Shown: positions 10,420 through 21,660 of the stretch, one piece after another
Position numbering within the stretch: the first letter of the stretch is position 1
How the letters are laid out: each line of letters opens with the position of its first letter
From: Ichthyophis bannanicus
Lineage: Eukaryota > Chordata > Amphibia > Gymnophiona > Ichthyophiidae
NCBI GenBank assembly: GCA_033557465.1
Contig: CM066037.1
Span: 517,444,686 to 517,508,685 of the forward strand
Length of the DNA stretch: 64,000 nucleotides
Reading direction: 5' to 3'
Position numbers and translations under genes: made by a program
The notes under the pieces: generated by a model
Seen by the model: the letters and a program-made list of their open reading frames with translations, nothing else
Told to the model about the DNA's origin: nothing
The model's database searches: none

Positions 10420-11545
10420 GGCCAGGATTCTTCGACGGCCCCCGCTTCTCAGACAAGTCACCTCCTCCCATCACAGCTGTCTATGGATCTTGCAGCCTCT
10501 GAATTTTTGGTGGTGTTCCAATATACTTGGAACCTCTGGAAGGGAGGGCAGGTCCTGACTTTGCTGCAGCCAGAGTCCTCTCAATCAGTGGGGGCCACAA
10601 CCTGTGCCACAAGGATACTTCCCTTAAGGACTTCAGAGAGCCTGGGTGGGAGGAGGAAGGCTTCACGGAGGGGGAGAAGTTGGAGACCCTTCCCCCCCCC
10701 CCTCAGTTCCTCTCGCTCTGCTTCTGAGATGGAGGAGGGAGAGCTGTCACCCATGGAAAAGGAGTCTCTCTCCACGATAATTTGGCTCTGTCGAAGAGAT
10801 GAGATTCCTGGTCTCATTTCCCAGATCATTAAAGAACTGTGTATCCTGGAAACACCTGAGCCCCCCACAGCCTCTCTTGACAACAGATCCCATCGCAGCA
10901 GGAATCAAGTGGCCTGCACGGATCTTTCCCTTTCCAGCTGAACTCCAGCAAATGGTCGTAGCGGAGTGGGAGTCTCCTGACGCCCCTTTAAAGCAGGGCT
11001 GTTTGGGACAGATATACTCTTCGTCTTCATCAGACTTGGACAAGTGGCTGCGTTTCCTTAAGATAGTTGTGCTGATTACAGCCGTGACAAAGCGTACCAC
11101 TATCCCTGTTGAAGGGGGCACCCCTCTCAGGGATATCCAGAATCATAAGACAAGTCTTAAGACAGCATTTTCTATCACATCTCTCACTCTCCAAGCATCA
11201 GCATGTGGCAGCTTGGGAGCCCGAGTACTCCTGCTGGATTTCAGTTTTTACCAGAGGATACCACCTTCATTTGTCTGGAATCTTTGGCAGCATTCCTATG
11301 ACCTGCTCCGCCTCCCTGCTTGGAGCATTGCAGCAGTCACTGTTGCCCGACGTTTGCTTTGGCTTCGCAATTGGTCAGTTATGTGGCCTCTAAGGGCCAA
11401 CTGGCTAGACTCTCCTTTCAAGGGTGGGTTGCTTTTTGGTGTGGACTTGGAAAAGCTGGTGAAGGACCTTCAGAGAGGTGAAGATGCAGCGTTTTCCAGA
11501 GGATAAGCCCAGGAATTCCTCCCAAAAGAAATTCTGCTGGGGATT
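10420..11545 (+). pseudogene. DIRS-B Gag-like ORF, frameshifted
   Basis: Two overlapping frames (10354-10941 and 10799-11506) contain the Gag C-terminal signature. The visible blocks are AVTKRTTIPVEGGTPLRDIQ, then a region with ARRLLWLRNW, then SPFKGGLLFGVDLEKLVKDL. The same blocks appear in the DIRS-H frame at the right edge (VVTKKTTIPIEGGAALKDM, AQCFLWLSNW, LPFKGKLLFGETLEKIVKDL), confirming that this is a real protein family and not chance. The N-terminal part is eroded and the frame shifts near 10850. The LINE insertion follows directly downstream at 11564. Confidence 0.75.
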
Positions 11546-11859
11546 TGACCCACACAAGGTTCTGTGGAGGATCATATTTCTGTGACAAATGCAACAACAC
11601 TGGAATTAACTGCGCAGAAGAAAGGTATGGCAAATCTACTTCTGTATCTTGCCTCAAACCCAATGGATAGTCACAAAATAAATTGCAATATAGTGCTGGA
11701 AGATGAGACCCCGAGGTTGGAAGGCACTCAAATGGCTACTGGGAATGAACTGAAGACTTCTCAGAGTAAAGCCAACATTTATGATGTGGTTGGATCTGCT
11801 GATGTAGCTATGCATGAGTCTGAGGTTGCAAAGCTATCTTATATAATGGGACATGGAAT

Positions 11860-11962
11860 TACTACTACTATTTAGCACTTATATAGCGCTATGCACGCAG
11901 CGCTGTACAGAATACATGTAAAGACAGTCACTGCTCGACAGAGCTCATAATCTAGTAACGCA
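11860..11962 (-). mobile_element. L2/SINE-type tail inserted in the RTE 5' region
   Basis: The sequence TTACTACTACTATTTAGCAC then TATAGCGCTATGCACGCAGC is the reverse complement of the tail near 40080-40112 (...GTGTTAAATAGTAG). It lies between the RTE 5' leader and the endonuclease start, and interrupts otherwise continuous RTE sequence. Confidence 0.65.
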
Positions 11963-11968
11963 TGAAGC

Positions 11969-12665
11969 ATGAACCAAGGGAAGTTGGAGGTGGTCAAGAA
12001 TGTACAACTCGATCTGTTGGGTGTCAGTGAACTGAAATGGACTGGCTTTGGGCACTTTGCATCTGACGATCATATGGTTTACTATGCTGGAAATGAAAGA
12101 CAAAGAAGAAATGGTGTTGCATTTATAGTTAAGAAGAAACTTCCAAGAGTTGTAATGAAATACAATGCAGTCAGTGAACGCTTAATTTCTATTCGTCTAT
12201 GAGGAAAGCCCATCAACACAACTATAATTCAGGCATATGCCCCAACAGCTGTAAAAGAAGAATGCATTGATTTCTATGAACAAGTACAAGCTGAAATTGA
12301 CAGAACATGCAAACAAGATATCCTGATAGTCATGGGTGACTGGAATGGAAAAGTTGGTGACAAAGCAGAAGGCAAAGTGGTTGGAAAATATGGACTTGGC
12401 AACTGAAACAAAGCTGGAGAAAGACTGATAGAATTCTGCAAGACCAATGATCTGTTCATCTAAAATACCTTCTTCCAGCAACACAAGCACTGACTGTACA
12501 CGTGGACTTCACCCAATGGGCTGTTCAGAAATCACATTGACTACATCTGTGGAAGACAATGTTGGAAAAGCTCTATAACATCAACAAAGACAAAACCTGG
12601 AGCTGACTGTGGTACAGATCACCAACTACTAGTATGCAAACTCAAGGTAAAGTCAAAAGAACAAG
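11969..12665 (+). pseudogene. RTE endonuclease domain, broken
   Basis: The frame starts MNQGKLEVVKNVQLDLLGVS, followed by ELKWTGFGHF, the glutamate-containing motif of AP-like endonucleases. Further on, in the same general direction, are QAYAPT, VMGDWNGKVG and GADCGTDHQLL, the Asp/Asn and Asp-His catalytic motifs. In-frame stops occur at about 12200, 12404 and 12461. The sequence also resembles vertebrate craniofacial development protein 2, a protein derived from the same BovB endonuclease, but here it is embedded in a LINE with its own RT. Confidence 0.8.
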
Positions 12666-13264
12666 CCATTCATGAATGTAGCAAAATATGACCTTGAGAA
12701 TATACCGCTGGAATTTAAAGACTGCCTGAGAAATCTATTTGCTGCTTTAGATACAAATGAGTTTCAGAAGAGTTATGGGATGACATCAAGAAGGTTGTAT
12801 TAGAAGTAAGCAATAAGTCTCTACATAAGGTGAAAAAGCAAAAACGGCCAAAATGGATGACTGAAGAAACTCTGAAAATTGTCCAGAAACGCAGAGAAGC
12901 TAAAGCCAGAGGAGAGAGAGAGGCAATCGCAGAACTCAACAGATTTCCAACGTGCAGCAAGCCAAAACAAGGAGACATTCTACAATGACAAATGCAGGGA
13001 AATAGAATCAGAAGCTATTAAAGGAAGAACAAGATCAGCTTTTCTAAAACTACAAGAGTTAAAGAAAAAATTCCAGCCTCGAATTGGAATGCTACAAGAT
13101 GCTCAAGGATCCATGTTGAATGATGCTGAGAAGATCAAGAAAAGATGGAAAGAATATATACAAAGTCATCATATGATAAAGATCAAGTGGACCAACAGCC
13201 ATTTCAACCTACACCTTATGTTCAGGAACTACTGGTGAGGAAAGAAGTCAAAGCAGCATTGAAA

Positions 13265-14815
13265 GCTTAAATAAAGAACAAAGCACCGAGCATTGATGGC
13301 ATTCCCACTGAGTTATTACAGCAATCAAATGAAGCTGTTACCATACTTACAAGGCTCTGCCAGGAAATTTGGAAGACAAATTCATGGCCAACTGACTGGA
13401 AAAGATCTGTGTTTATACCAATACTGAAGAAAGGTGACCCGACTGACTGGAAATTATTGCACAATCGCTCTGATCCCACATGCCAGCAAGATTCTACTCA
13501 AGATCATTCAGCAGAGACTAAAACCACACCTGGAACGAGAACTGCCGGAAGTGCAAGCAGGGTTCAGGAAAGGGAGAGGAACGAGAGATATCGCAGATGT
13601 GAGATGGATCCTTGAAAAGACAAAAGAATACCAAAAGGATATCTATATGTGTTTTATTGACTATAGCAAGGCTTTTGACTGTGTAAACCATGAGAAACTC
13701 TGGGCCACATTAAGAAGCATGGGTATACCAGAACACCTGATCGTTCTTTTGCATAACACTGATCAAAAAGCAACAGTCCGAACAGAGCTAGGAGAAACAG
13801 AATGGTCTAAAATCAGCAAAGGTGTATGACAAGGCAGCATACTTTCCCCTTACCTCTCTAATTTTATATGCAGAACAAATCATCAGAGAAGCAGGACTGT
13901 ATGAAGACAACATAGGTGTGAAGATTGGTGGAAGACTCATCAACAACCTTCGCTATGCTGATACCACATTACTGGCTGAAAGTGAAGATGATTTGAAACA
14001 TTTGCTTCTCAAGATCGAGGAATATACACAGGGTGGCTCAAAAAAAGTGAGAACATCTCGTAGCATATAAGTTTTATTTAAAAATTAAAAAAGACAGATG
14101 TAAACGATTGACAAATTTAAAAAAAAAAGACGGCGACCGGAAATTGTCAAAATAAAGATGTTATATAGCTAAAAAAGGTAAATAAGTAAACTATTTACGC
14201 TTTTAATTTACGAGGAGTTCTCATTTTTTTTTGGGCCACCCTTTAGTTTTAAAATGGGCCTGCACCTTAATGTTGAGAAGACAAAGATCCTAACAACTGA
14301 CAACATGAATTAGTTCATCGTTGATGGAAAAGAAATTGAAATAGTTGACCACTTTAACCTACTTGTATCAACTATCAATAAAGAAGCAACAAGCAGTCAA
14401 GAAATCCGAGACGCATTGCTCTTGGCAGAATGGCTATGAAGGACTTGGACAAGATTCTCAAGAGCAGAGATGTCTCTTTCCATACAAAGATTCAACTTGT
14501 ATTCCATGGACTGCCCGAAGAACAAACCAGTCAGTACTAGAGGAGATCAAACCTAAGTTTGTTTTAGAAGCTCAGATGGAAGACTTTGACTTTCATACTT
14601 TGGACACACTATGCAAAGAGAGATCATTAGAGAAAGACGACATGCTTGGGAAGGTAGAAGGTCAACGCAAAAGAGGAAGGCCAGCAATGAGATGGATCAA
14701 TAGAATAACAGCAGCTATGGGTGCCAGTCTATCAACAATGAGTCGCCTGACTGAAGATCGAACGCAATTTAGGACAACTATCCAGAGGGTCACCATGAAT
14801 CAACACTGACTTGAC
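13265..14815 (+). pseudogene. RTE reverse transcriptase and C-terminal domain, broken
   Basis: Visible RT blocks are KAPSIDGIPTELLQQ, WKRSVFIPILKKGDP, QAGFRKGRGTRDIADVRWIL, MCFIDYSKAFDCVNHEKLW and INNLRYADTTLLAESEDDL. The catalytic YADD is YADT here, so the active site is lost. The frame is broken by a stop at 13827 and by the MITE at 14031-14241; the sequence resumes with MGLHLNVEKTKIL. The C-terminal segment GQRKRGRPAMRWINRITAAM up to the stop at 14807 matches the BovB tail domain. Confidence 0.85.
14031..14241. mobile_element. Mariner-like MITE inserted in the RTE RT
   Basis: The left end (14031-14054) GGGTGGCTCAAAAAAAGTGA and the right end (14217-14241, inverse complement GGGTGGCCCAAAAAAAATGA) form terminal inverted repeats of about 24 bases with two or three mismatches. 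The interior of about 160 bases is AT rich and non-coding. The RTE reading frame is continuous on either side (EEYTQ before, MGLHLNVEKTKI after). The GGGTGGC start and nearby TA bases suggest the Tc1/mariner superfamily, but the exact duplication is unclear. Confidence 0.75.
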
Positions 14816-14994
14816 AGCACTTAACAAGGTTCCGCAATTTGCAGAATTACTGCCCTGGCAGACAGTACTCTGCCTCTTCTGTGCCTTCCAATTAGTCCAA
14901 TCCCTTTCAGCAGGGCCCTACCCTCAGGCCACTAGCTTGGGCAATAAGGCCACTGCCTGCTTTTCCTGTTGATGGGACAGGGGCCCATTCCAAA

Positions 14995-15960
14995 ATGGTG
15001 CAGGTAGGAGGTTGCCTACAGCACTTTTACCATGAATGGTCCCTTATTACCTCAGACCGATGGATCCTGGATATTGTTCGGCAGGGCTATGTCGTCGACT
15101 GTGCCAGACCCATCCGGGATGCTTTCCTCCTCTCACCTGCAGAGCTTCTCCAAAGCAAGCTGCTGTTTGCAACAACCTCCAGCATCTCACATGGTTAGAA
15201 GCTATTGTCCCGGTTCTGCCAGAGGACAGGGGGCATGGCCGTTATTCCATCTAGTTCATCCCTAAAAAGGGCAGGGTCGTCCAACCCATTCTAGATCTGC
15301 AGGGCATCAACCATTGCCTTTGGGTTCTGTGTTTCCGAATGGAGATCCTCGGGTCTGTCATTCGGCCGGTCTGTGCCAGACGGTTTTGCCTCCCTGGATC
15401 TCTGAGGCTTATCTGCACATTCCCATTCACCTGGATCAGCAACTGTTTCTCTGTTTTACCATTCTCGGAGCTCATTATTAGTTTGCAGCCCTGCTGTTCG
15501 GCCTCACGACCACCCTGTGGACCTTCTTGAAGATAATGATGGTCATAGCAAGGGATTTGCATCTATCCATATCTTGATGACTGGCTAATTTGCGGCATGT
15601 CCTTCCTCAAAACACAAGCGGCATTACAGAGGGCCATCCAGCTCCTTGAACAACTGGGCTGGGTCATCAACCACAGCAAAAGCTGTTTTCTGCCCTCTCA
15701 AACACAAGTTCCTCGGGGCAAGGTTTGACACTCATGCCGGCAAGGTCTTCCTTACTCATACATGCTGCACCAAGCTAAAACAGCAGCTACAACGGTTCAT
15801 CCAGTTGTCATCACCCACGGCCTGGGATTATCTGCAGCTGCTTGAGGTGATGTGTCCCCTCCAGCAAACCCTCCTTTCTTGCTGGTCCCCTGCTTCACGG
15901 AACTATTGGCTGCCACTGCCACTGCCGCTTCCTACCACAATCTCCGCTGGTGGCTAGACT
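14995..15960 (+). pseudogene. DIRS-B reverse transcriptase, broken
   Basis: The region begins with the conserved WSLITSDRWILDIVRQGY entry segment of DIRS RTs. A PILDLQGINH block and a LFGLTT block follow in shifting frames. The catalytic motif reads YLDDWLI at about 15570-15590. Further downstream FLGARFDT matches the YLGV.LDT block that follows the catalytic motif in DIRS-G. Several frameshifts and stops interrupt it. Confidence 0.75.
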
Positions 15961-16505
15961 GGAACCTGATGAGAGGAATGTCTGAGGCCCCTTCTTGGAC
16001 GCTCCTAACCACCGATGTCAGGCTGGGGAGCCCATTGCCTCGGACATATGGCTCAAGGCAGTGGTCGACCAGGGAGGCCCACTGGGCCATCAATTGACTA
16101 GAAGCATGAGCCATCCGGTTAGCTCTCTGGAGGTTCAAGAACCTGCTACGTGGTCAGTCAGTACAAGTCTTCTCTGACAATGCCACAGACGTCACTTATA
16201 TCAATTGCCAGGGTAGCATAAAGGGCGGTGGTGTAGTGCAGGAAATCTCTCCTGTTTCTCTGGGCACGGCGGCCCTTACAGGCTCTTAGCACTGCACATA
16301 GCAGGGGAACAGAATAGCGAGGCAGACTCGGTCACTACCTGATCGATCCCAGGGAGTGGGAGCTGAGTACAGGGGCCTTTGACCACATAATCCAGCGCTG
16401 GGGAATGCCGGACATGAATCTAATGGTGCTTCAAAACGCCAAGGTTCCCTTTTTCTACAGTCGCTGCAGAGAACACTCGTCCAGCGGGATAGATGCACTA
16501 GCCCA
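15960..16505 (+). pseudogene. DIRS-B RNase H region, broken
   Basis: Fragments match the RNase H and connecting parts of DIRS-G and DIRS-H. They include a TDVRLGSP segment in the position of the TDAS..GWGAH block, a DNATDVTYINCQG segment near 16175-16215, and a DRSQGVGAEYRG-like stretch. No single frame is open. Position between RT and recombinase supports the call. Confidence 0.55.
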
Positions 16506-16729
16506 GTAGTGGCCCTCCAATGTCCTCCTGTATGTCTTCCCACCAAGGTAGATGCTGCCTCAGCTACTGTGCAGGATCAAACGGCATCCACATCTCATCA
16601 TTCTCATGGCTCCCAGTTGGTTCTGTCGCCACTGGTATGCTGCTCTGGTCTAGCTCCTTGCCGACTCGCCACTCCCCTTGGGAGTGCAGTGTGGGCTACT
16701 CTGTCAGCAGCTTGTTCTCATGGAAAACA

Positions 16730-17735
16730 GCTCCCTTCTCGCTTACAGCGTGGCCTTTGAAAGGAGGCACCTAAAGCATAGAGGCTACTCCAGAGCGGTC
16801 ATTTTTTACCTTGCTCTGCCCGAAGGTCATCTATCACCTTGGCTTATGCATCAGTTTGGCTCCTGTTTACCACTTGGTGTAAATGTCGTCACCTTTCACT
16901 ATGGAGGGTCCTCATTCCCACAATTCTAGAATTTCTGAAGGATGGCTTGCACAAGGGCCTGGCGTGGAAGTCCTTGAGAATGCAGGTTGCTGCACTGATG
17001 GCTTTTAAAAGGTCTATTGCGGGAAGACCCTTAGCAACTCACTGGGATGTTTGACAATTACTTCATGGGGCCCAGACCGTTCAGTCACCGGTCTGTCCGG
17101 TAGTTTCTTCCTGGGACCTTACAAGTACCCCCTTCAAGCCCCTAACAGTGGCTACACTCAAGGATCTTACTTTAGACCATCCTGGTTGCCATCTTGTCCA
17201 CAAGGTGCATCTTGGAGTTGCAGGCCTTGTCTTGTTGTGACCCTTACTTGTCCTTATCCCCAAAAGGGGTCACATTATGGATGGTACCTTCCTTCTTGCT
17301 GCAGATGCTTTCCACCTTCCATGTTAATGCAGGAAGGGAGATTACTTGATTTTCTCCTGAGCAATGCACAGGAAGGGACAAGAATCTGCAGTATCTCAAT
17401 GTCAGGTGGGTATTCTTGCGCTATCTCAAGGTCACAAATCCTTTCTGCTTATCTGATCATCTGTTCGTCCTTTTATCTAGATCTAGGAAGGGTCATGTGG
17501 CTTCCAAAGCAACTCTGGGCCGCTGGATACAGGAAACAGTTATAGTGGCCTATCTTCTCGGCCATGAGCCTCCCTCACTAAGACTCAAAGTACACTCTAC
17601 ACGTGCACAGGCCACTTCATGGGTGGAATCTGCTTTTACGTCTCCTATGGATATCTGTTGAGCAGCAACGTGGTTGTCTTGGTCTACGTTTGCACACCAC
17701 TACCGTCTGGACGTACAGGTGCATATGACAGCTCG
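16730..17735 (+). pseudogene. DIRS-B tyrosine recombinase, broken
   Basis: The N-terminal part shows ERRHLKHRGYSRAVI and then KGLAWKSLRMQVAALMAFKR. The C-terminal part shows VHSTRAQATSWVESAF and AATWLSWSTFAHHYRLDVQV. HSTRAQATSW is the HxxR box of DIRS recombinases and HYRLD follows in the same place in DIRS-G and DIRS-H. An in-frame TGA at 17658 separates the two C-terminal blocks. The enzyme would integrate circular element DNA without a staggered target cut. Confidence 0.75.
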
Positions 17736-17794
17736 TTTTGGGTCACAGGGCTCTTTGCTGCACTCTCGTGCCAAGAGGGGGATTAGCTTGGTAC

Positions 17795-17905
17795 ATCCCA
17801 TTTGTCTGGACTGGTCTAGCTGGATGATCTGGAAAGTGAAATTTTCCTTACCATTAATTTCCTTTCCTGGCATCTGGCTAGGCCAGTCCAGCACCCACCC
17901 CTGCA
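17795..17905. repeat. DIRS-B internal complementary region
   Basis: GTCTGGACTGGTCTAGCTGG near 17806 is followed, after AAATTTTCCTTACCATTAAT, by the inverted form GGCTAGGCCAGTCCAGCACC near 17876. It joins sequences complementary to both element ends, as expected for the DIRS internal complementary region. Confidence 0.65.
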
Positions 17906-18164
17906 GTCTGTTCGTTCTGTTTTTCAGCAGCATGGAGCGTTCTCAGTGCTGATTTTCTATATAGTTCTGTATGTTGTTGGATACGTATTCGATTGTTCCC
18001 ATATTTTCTCTATGGCAAAGCTGGGATCTCTGATATGGATTCTTGCTTCCACTGCTTTCTACGAGGGTACTGAGGAGACCCTAGCTGTGGCTGAGGAATA
18101 TACCAGCAGTGAGGTCAAAGCTGTGGCTCTCATTACTTTGTCTCGACATCTGCTGGCAGGGGGA

Positions 18165-18235
18165 CTTAACCCACTTGTCTGGACTGGTCTAGCTGGGCTC
18201 CAGGAAAGGAAATTAATGGTAAGGAAAATTTCATC
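18165..18235. repeat. DIRS-B 3' terminal repeat
   Basis: CTTGTCTGGACTGGTCTAGC followed by AAATTAATGGTAAGGAAAAT repeats, in inverted order, the blocks at 17820-17880. This marks the 3' end of DIRS-B. Confidence 0.65.
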
Positions 18236-18800
18236 TTGTCTGATTCTTCAAGCACACTTCTGATCAACACAGCAATGCAGATGTTGGACTGCTTCCTCAT
18301 GAATAAAGATCCTCTTAGCCTTTGATCAAAGATGTCTACTGAAAAGCAATCTGGGGAGCATGCAGATGGCAAATGGATCCTAGAAATCTAAACTTTTCCT
18401 TTCAGGAAAACGTAAATGACTTCAGATTTGGTTAATACGGATTAAAAGCAGATCGCTGCACAGCCTCCGACTCGCCATTCTTTTCTCCTGCTTCTGAAAA
18501 TCTTTGCTTGTCCCTTGGTTCCATGTCTCCCTCTTTGAAAGTCATTTCACCCCATCTATAAAGTGCCCTGTGTTTTCAAAGTTGATTGCCAGTCCTTATC
18601 TAGCTAAACTTTTAGAAGCTGTACCAGCTAGAGCTTTAGGGTTGTTGTGTTTTGGGGTTTTTTTTGGTTTTTTTTAAGGAAATGACATCTGACCTTGGAT
18701 ATTAAGGGGCATGTTTGCAGCACTTAGGAGCAGGTTTACTAAAGGTTAATGCATGTTAAGTGTTTGCAAGTGCCCTCACTCGTCTGTCTCTTTCTATCAG
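18236..18800 (+). other. CSRP2 first coding intron, 3' part
   Basis: No repeat or coding signature is seen, apart from a GT/T-rich run near 18647-18677. The segment ends with the pyrimidine-rich acceptor CTCTTTCTATCAG at 18788-18800. Confidence 0.5.
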
Positions 18801-18969
18801 TGGTCTGCAGGAAAAACCTGGACAGCACAACAGTAGCCATTCATGATACTGAAATTTACTGTAAGTCTTGCTATGGGAAGAAATATGGACCTAAAGGATA
18901 TGGCTATGGGCAAGGAGCTGGCACACTTAATATGGACCGAGGAGAGAGGCTGGGCATCAAGCCTGATGA
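18801..18969 (+). CDS. CSRP2: CSRP2, second coding exon (rest of LIM1, glycine-rich region)
   Basis: The exon completes codon 38 and encodes [15 protein letters not shown] up to KPD and two bases of codon 94, ending at a GTAAGT donor. It supplies LIM1 zinc ligands C40, C58 and C61. The KKYGPK element (residues 64-69), a putative nuclear-localisation signal in this family, follows, then the glycine-rich GYGYGQGAG repeat. Open reading continues upstream and downstream beyond the borders, but splice sites and homology fix the limits. [12 protein letters not shown] is diagnostic of CSRP2 over its paralogues. Confidence 0.95.
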
Positions 18970-19552
18970 GTAAGTTCACAAAGAGTGAGGACTTCTTTCT
19001 TAGTGGGAGGGCAATGTAGCAAGGAAAAGAGCCTGCAATCCTATTCTTTGCTGGGATGAAATTGCTGATTGCCATTTCTCTATGCTATTGCATTTTCCTC
19101 CTGGAAATGAGGCTCGTGGAAAAAGTGTGATTGTCTTATGACTTTCTCTGTTAATAAGGGGACAGTGTTTTTGTAAACTCAACTATGGATAGTTTGAAAA
19201 GGAGGATGCTTGTGCCTGGCTAGAAAGGTGGTAGTTCTATGAGATTTTTTTAAACCAAGCTATCTGCACCCAGGAAATATGTGCAATAAATTCATTTTGA
19301 AAAAGACGCACATAAGGTAGTGAACAGACTCACTACTGAGAAACGAGAGCTTATAAGCATGTTCCAGCTGAGCTTTACCACTGGCTCCCACAATTTTGAG
19401 AGAAGTACATGAAATGTATGTAAAGAGAATGGCAGTAAACTAGTTTAAGCAGCATAAATGTGTGCGGTAGGCCATAGTCACTAGAGTTGCTCCTGTTTTA
19501 GTTTTCAGTCTAGGAAAATGTTTAATACTTATGCCTTTCTGTCCCATTGCAG

Positions 19553-19682
19553 AACACAATTGTCACGACCTACATCAAATACCAACACATCAAAATTTGC
19601 TCAGAAATTTGGAGGTACTGAGAAGTGCCCTCGGTGCAGTGAGTCCGTGTATGCTGCAGAAAAAGTAATGGGAGCTGGAAAG
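19553..19682 (+). CDS. CSRP2: CSRP2, third coding exon (linker and start of LIM2)
   Basis: After the acceptor AG at 19551-19552, the frame completes codon 94 and encodes the linker [17 protein letters not shown] and the first LIM2 ligands C119 and C122 ([20 protein letters not shown]). It ends after K137 at a GTAAGC donor, in phase 0. The preceding intron is 583 bases and shows no repeat signature. Confidence 0.95.
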
Positions 19683-21214
19683 GTAAGCTGAAATAGGGGC
19701 TAAAATTCTCACCCTTTTATCATGAAATGTGAATTAGAGATCCTCAACAGTGGTGTATTCTAAAAGTCTTACCAAAGGCAGAGAGGAAGAAAATTGCTGG
19801 AGTCTTATGAGTGTGCACTGGAAGCCTTTTTCACTAGACGTACGGTTAGGTTGAAAAGAACGTCTGCAGCAGTAATCTTCAGTTTATTAGACCGTACTGC
19901 CCTTCATAGGGTATCAAAGTAGTTTACAAAAGTATATTAAGAGCTAAGAAAAGAAGAGCAAAGTCAGAACAATAAAAGCTTTTAAAAAAACAATGTTCCT
20001 CCCCAGTACCCTTCTCCCCTGGCCCTTCTTTTAAATGCCTTTAAAGAGCATTCAAATAATTTCTTAATCTAGAAAGTGACCATGTCACATATGCCATAGA
20101 ATAGAATTCCAGAAAGCAGTAGCTTAAGTAGTAAAATGCTGATTTGAGGGGATTCCAGCCAAGTCCTGGCTGGAGTGGCTAAAACTAGGCTACTGTTCTG
20201 ATCTGTAAGGAATTAACTGACTAGAAAGAGTACTGGGCCGGCAGCTGGTCAGTCAGAAGCAGTCTTGTATGACGAAACTTCTTGGCATAAGTCAAACTGC
20301 CATGTGCTTCAATCTTTTTATTGAAGCATGTCTTACACCAGTGATCGGGTAGCATAAGCTAGCTTATCATGCATTGCGCCTGAAACATTCAGGCAGGCAG
20401 ACTTGCCTGGTGACCAAAACACTAAACAGTCTCCTAGAACACCTAGTTTCTTCTTGGTGGCCACAGAATAACATCCTTCAAAGCTCTCCCCCCCCCCCCC
20501 CAAACTCTAGAAGACTGGCCTTGAAATGTAAGTCTTGGCACTTCAGCAAACCAGATATGGTTTTCCAAATAGCAGCCATCCAAGCTGTTCTGTGATGCAT
20601 ATGCTTCTGTAAATCAGGTTCCCAGCTCGGTACTGCAAGCTTTACACCATTCTGGTCTTAAGATGATGCACCTCCCCCCTAACCTGTCAATATCTCGACA
20701 CTGACACTGTGCAGCGTAATTCAGACTTCATTGTATTTTTAAATTAATTTGCTGTAGCATTGTTAACTTGGTACCAGCCACTGAAACATGAATCGATAGT
20801 TTATTCCATAGGCATCAGATTGGGATGGGCCTTTGCCACACCACATTTTTGCTTGCCAGCCAGACTCATCTCTGCCTCCAGGAGACTGGATCCCGCAGGC
20901 AGGGGTGGAAGGCTGCTGCGAGGAGAGTCCTCTCTGCCCGCAGGAGATCGGATCCCCACAGATAGGAGTCTGCCACGATCACAGCCATTTATTTCTCTTC
21001 TGCCCTTAGGAGGTGAGATCCCTGTGGGCAGAAAAGGAGAGGGGGCTAGGGATGGAGCTTAGGGCCGTCAAGGCAGAGCTCGGGCCCTCCCTAATCAGAG
21101 GTGTTCTGCAGCCCCTGGTTTATTCTTTCAAAAAGTACGGAAGTTACATGCCATGAAGTTTTAGTACATTTTAAAACAAATAGCATTTTTTTTCATTCCA
21201 TGCATAATTAAGCT
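19683..21214 (+). other. CSRP2 intron with a degenerate GC-rich tandem repeat
   Basis: No gene is seen here. A C run lies at 20490-20502. Between about 20870 and 21045 three related units of about 65 bases recur, each with CTGC..CAGGAGA..GGATCCC-like sequence, for example near 20876, 20938 and 21003. They look like an old minisatellite. Confidence 0.45.
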
Positions 21215-21475
21215 CTGGAATTCATTGCCAGAGAATGCAATTAAAAACAGCATTTCTGACTTGAAAAGGGTTAGATGAGTTCCTGGAAGAAAAGTCCACA
21301 ACTATAAGGTAGACTTGAGGAAAGCTACCACTTATCCCTGAGTGTAGGTAGCGTGTAATCTTGCCACTTTTTGGTAGTCTACTAAGTACTGTATTTGATC
21401 TGAATTTGTCACTGTTGGAAACGGGATACTGGGCTTGATGGACCATCAATCTGACTCAGTATGGTAGTTAAGTTA
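21215..21475 (+). mobile_element. CR1 LINE 3' end, 5'-truncated, old
   Basis: AGCTCTGGAATTCATTGCCA encodes the LWNSLPE-like end of CR1 ORF2. Downstream are CACTGTTGGAAACGGGATAC, GGGCTTGATGGACCATCAAT and CTGACTCAGTATGG, the CR1 3'UTR blocks. The same blocks lie at 44099-44385 and 62690-62965, which are less diverged. This copy sits in a CSRP2 intron. Confidence 0.8.
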
Positions 21476-21529
21476 TAAAAATATGCAAAAATCTCGGAAT
21501 CCAAAAGGTCAGCATGGCAGGTGACAGGA

Positions 21530-21660
21530 AATCAGTGGAGGAGCAATGGCGTGAACTAGGGAAGCCAGGGTTCTTTAAATCATTGTCCAAATGGTGCTCC
21601 TTGTGACCTTGGTTGTCACTTAACGTTCCATTGCCTCAGATACAACCTGGCTTATAGGTC
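21530..21660 (+). repeat. CORE/MIR-like SINE fragment
   Basis: AGGGAAGCCAGGGTTCTTTA is a mutated B-box region, and TGCTCCTTGTGACCTTGG then GTCACTTAACGTTCCATTGC is the MIR-type core. It resembles the fuller copy at 2290-2512. Confidence 0.6.

Larger units (their letters stand above)
11564..14823 (+). mobile_element. BovB/RTE-like LINE inserted in DIRS-B
   Basis: The element carries an AP-type endonuclease, a reverse transcriptase and the C-terminal MRWINRITAAMG domain typical of BovB/RTE LINEs. ACAAGGTTC is found on both sides (11555-11563 and 14824-14832), at the points where DIRS-B sequence stops and resumes, and fits a 9-bp target-site duplication. The insert is about 3.26 kb, close to a full-length RTE. 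It contains an antisense L2-like tail (11860-11962) and a mariner-like MITE (14031-14241). Multiple in-frame stops show it is inactive. Confidence 0.85.
10385..18235 (+). mobile_element. DIRS-B retrotransposon, sense to CSRP2, split by an RTE LINE
   Basis: The order is gag (10420-11545), RT (14995-15960), RNase H (15960-16500), tyrosine recombinase (16730-17735), internal complementary region (17795-17905) and terminal repeat (18165-18235). A BovB/RTE-like LINE occupies 11564-14823, between gag and RT. No matching 5' terminal repeat was seen near 10385, so the copy is 5'-truncated or its 5' end has diverged. All frames contain stops. It is the only copy oriented with the host gene and fills most of the first coding intron. 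Excluding the LINE it is about 4.6 kb long. Confidence 0.8.

Noticed and set aside
11969..12202. Possible craniofacial development protein 2-like host gene
   Set aside because: The homology is real, but it is followed by RTE reverse transcriptase and flanked by a target duplication, so it is LINE endonuclease.
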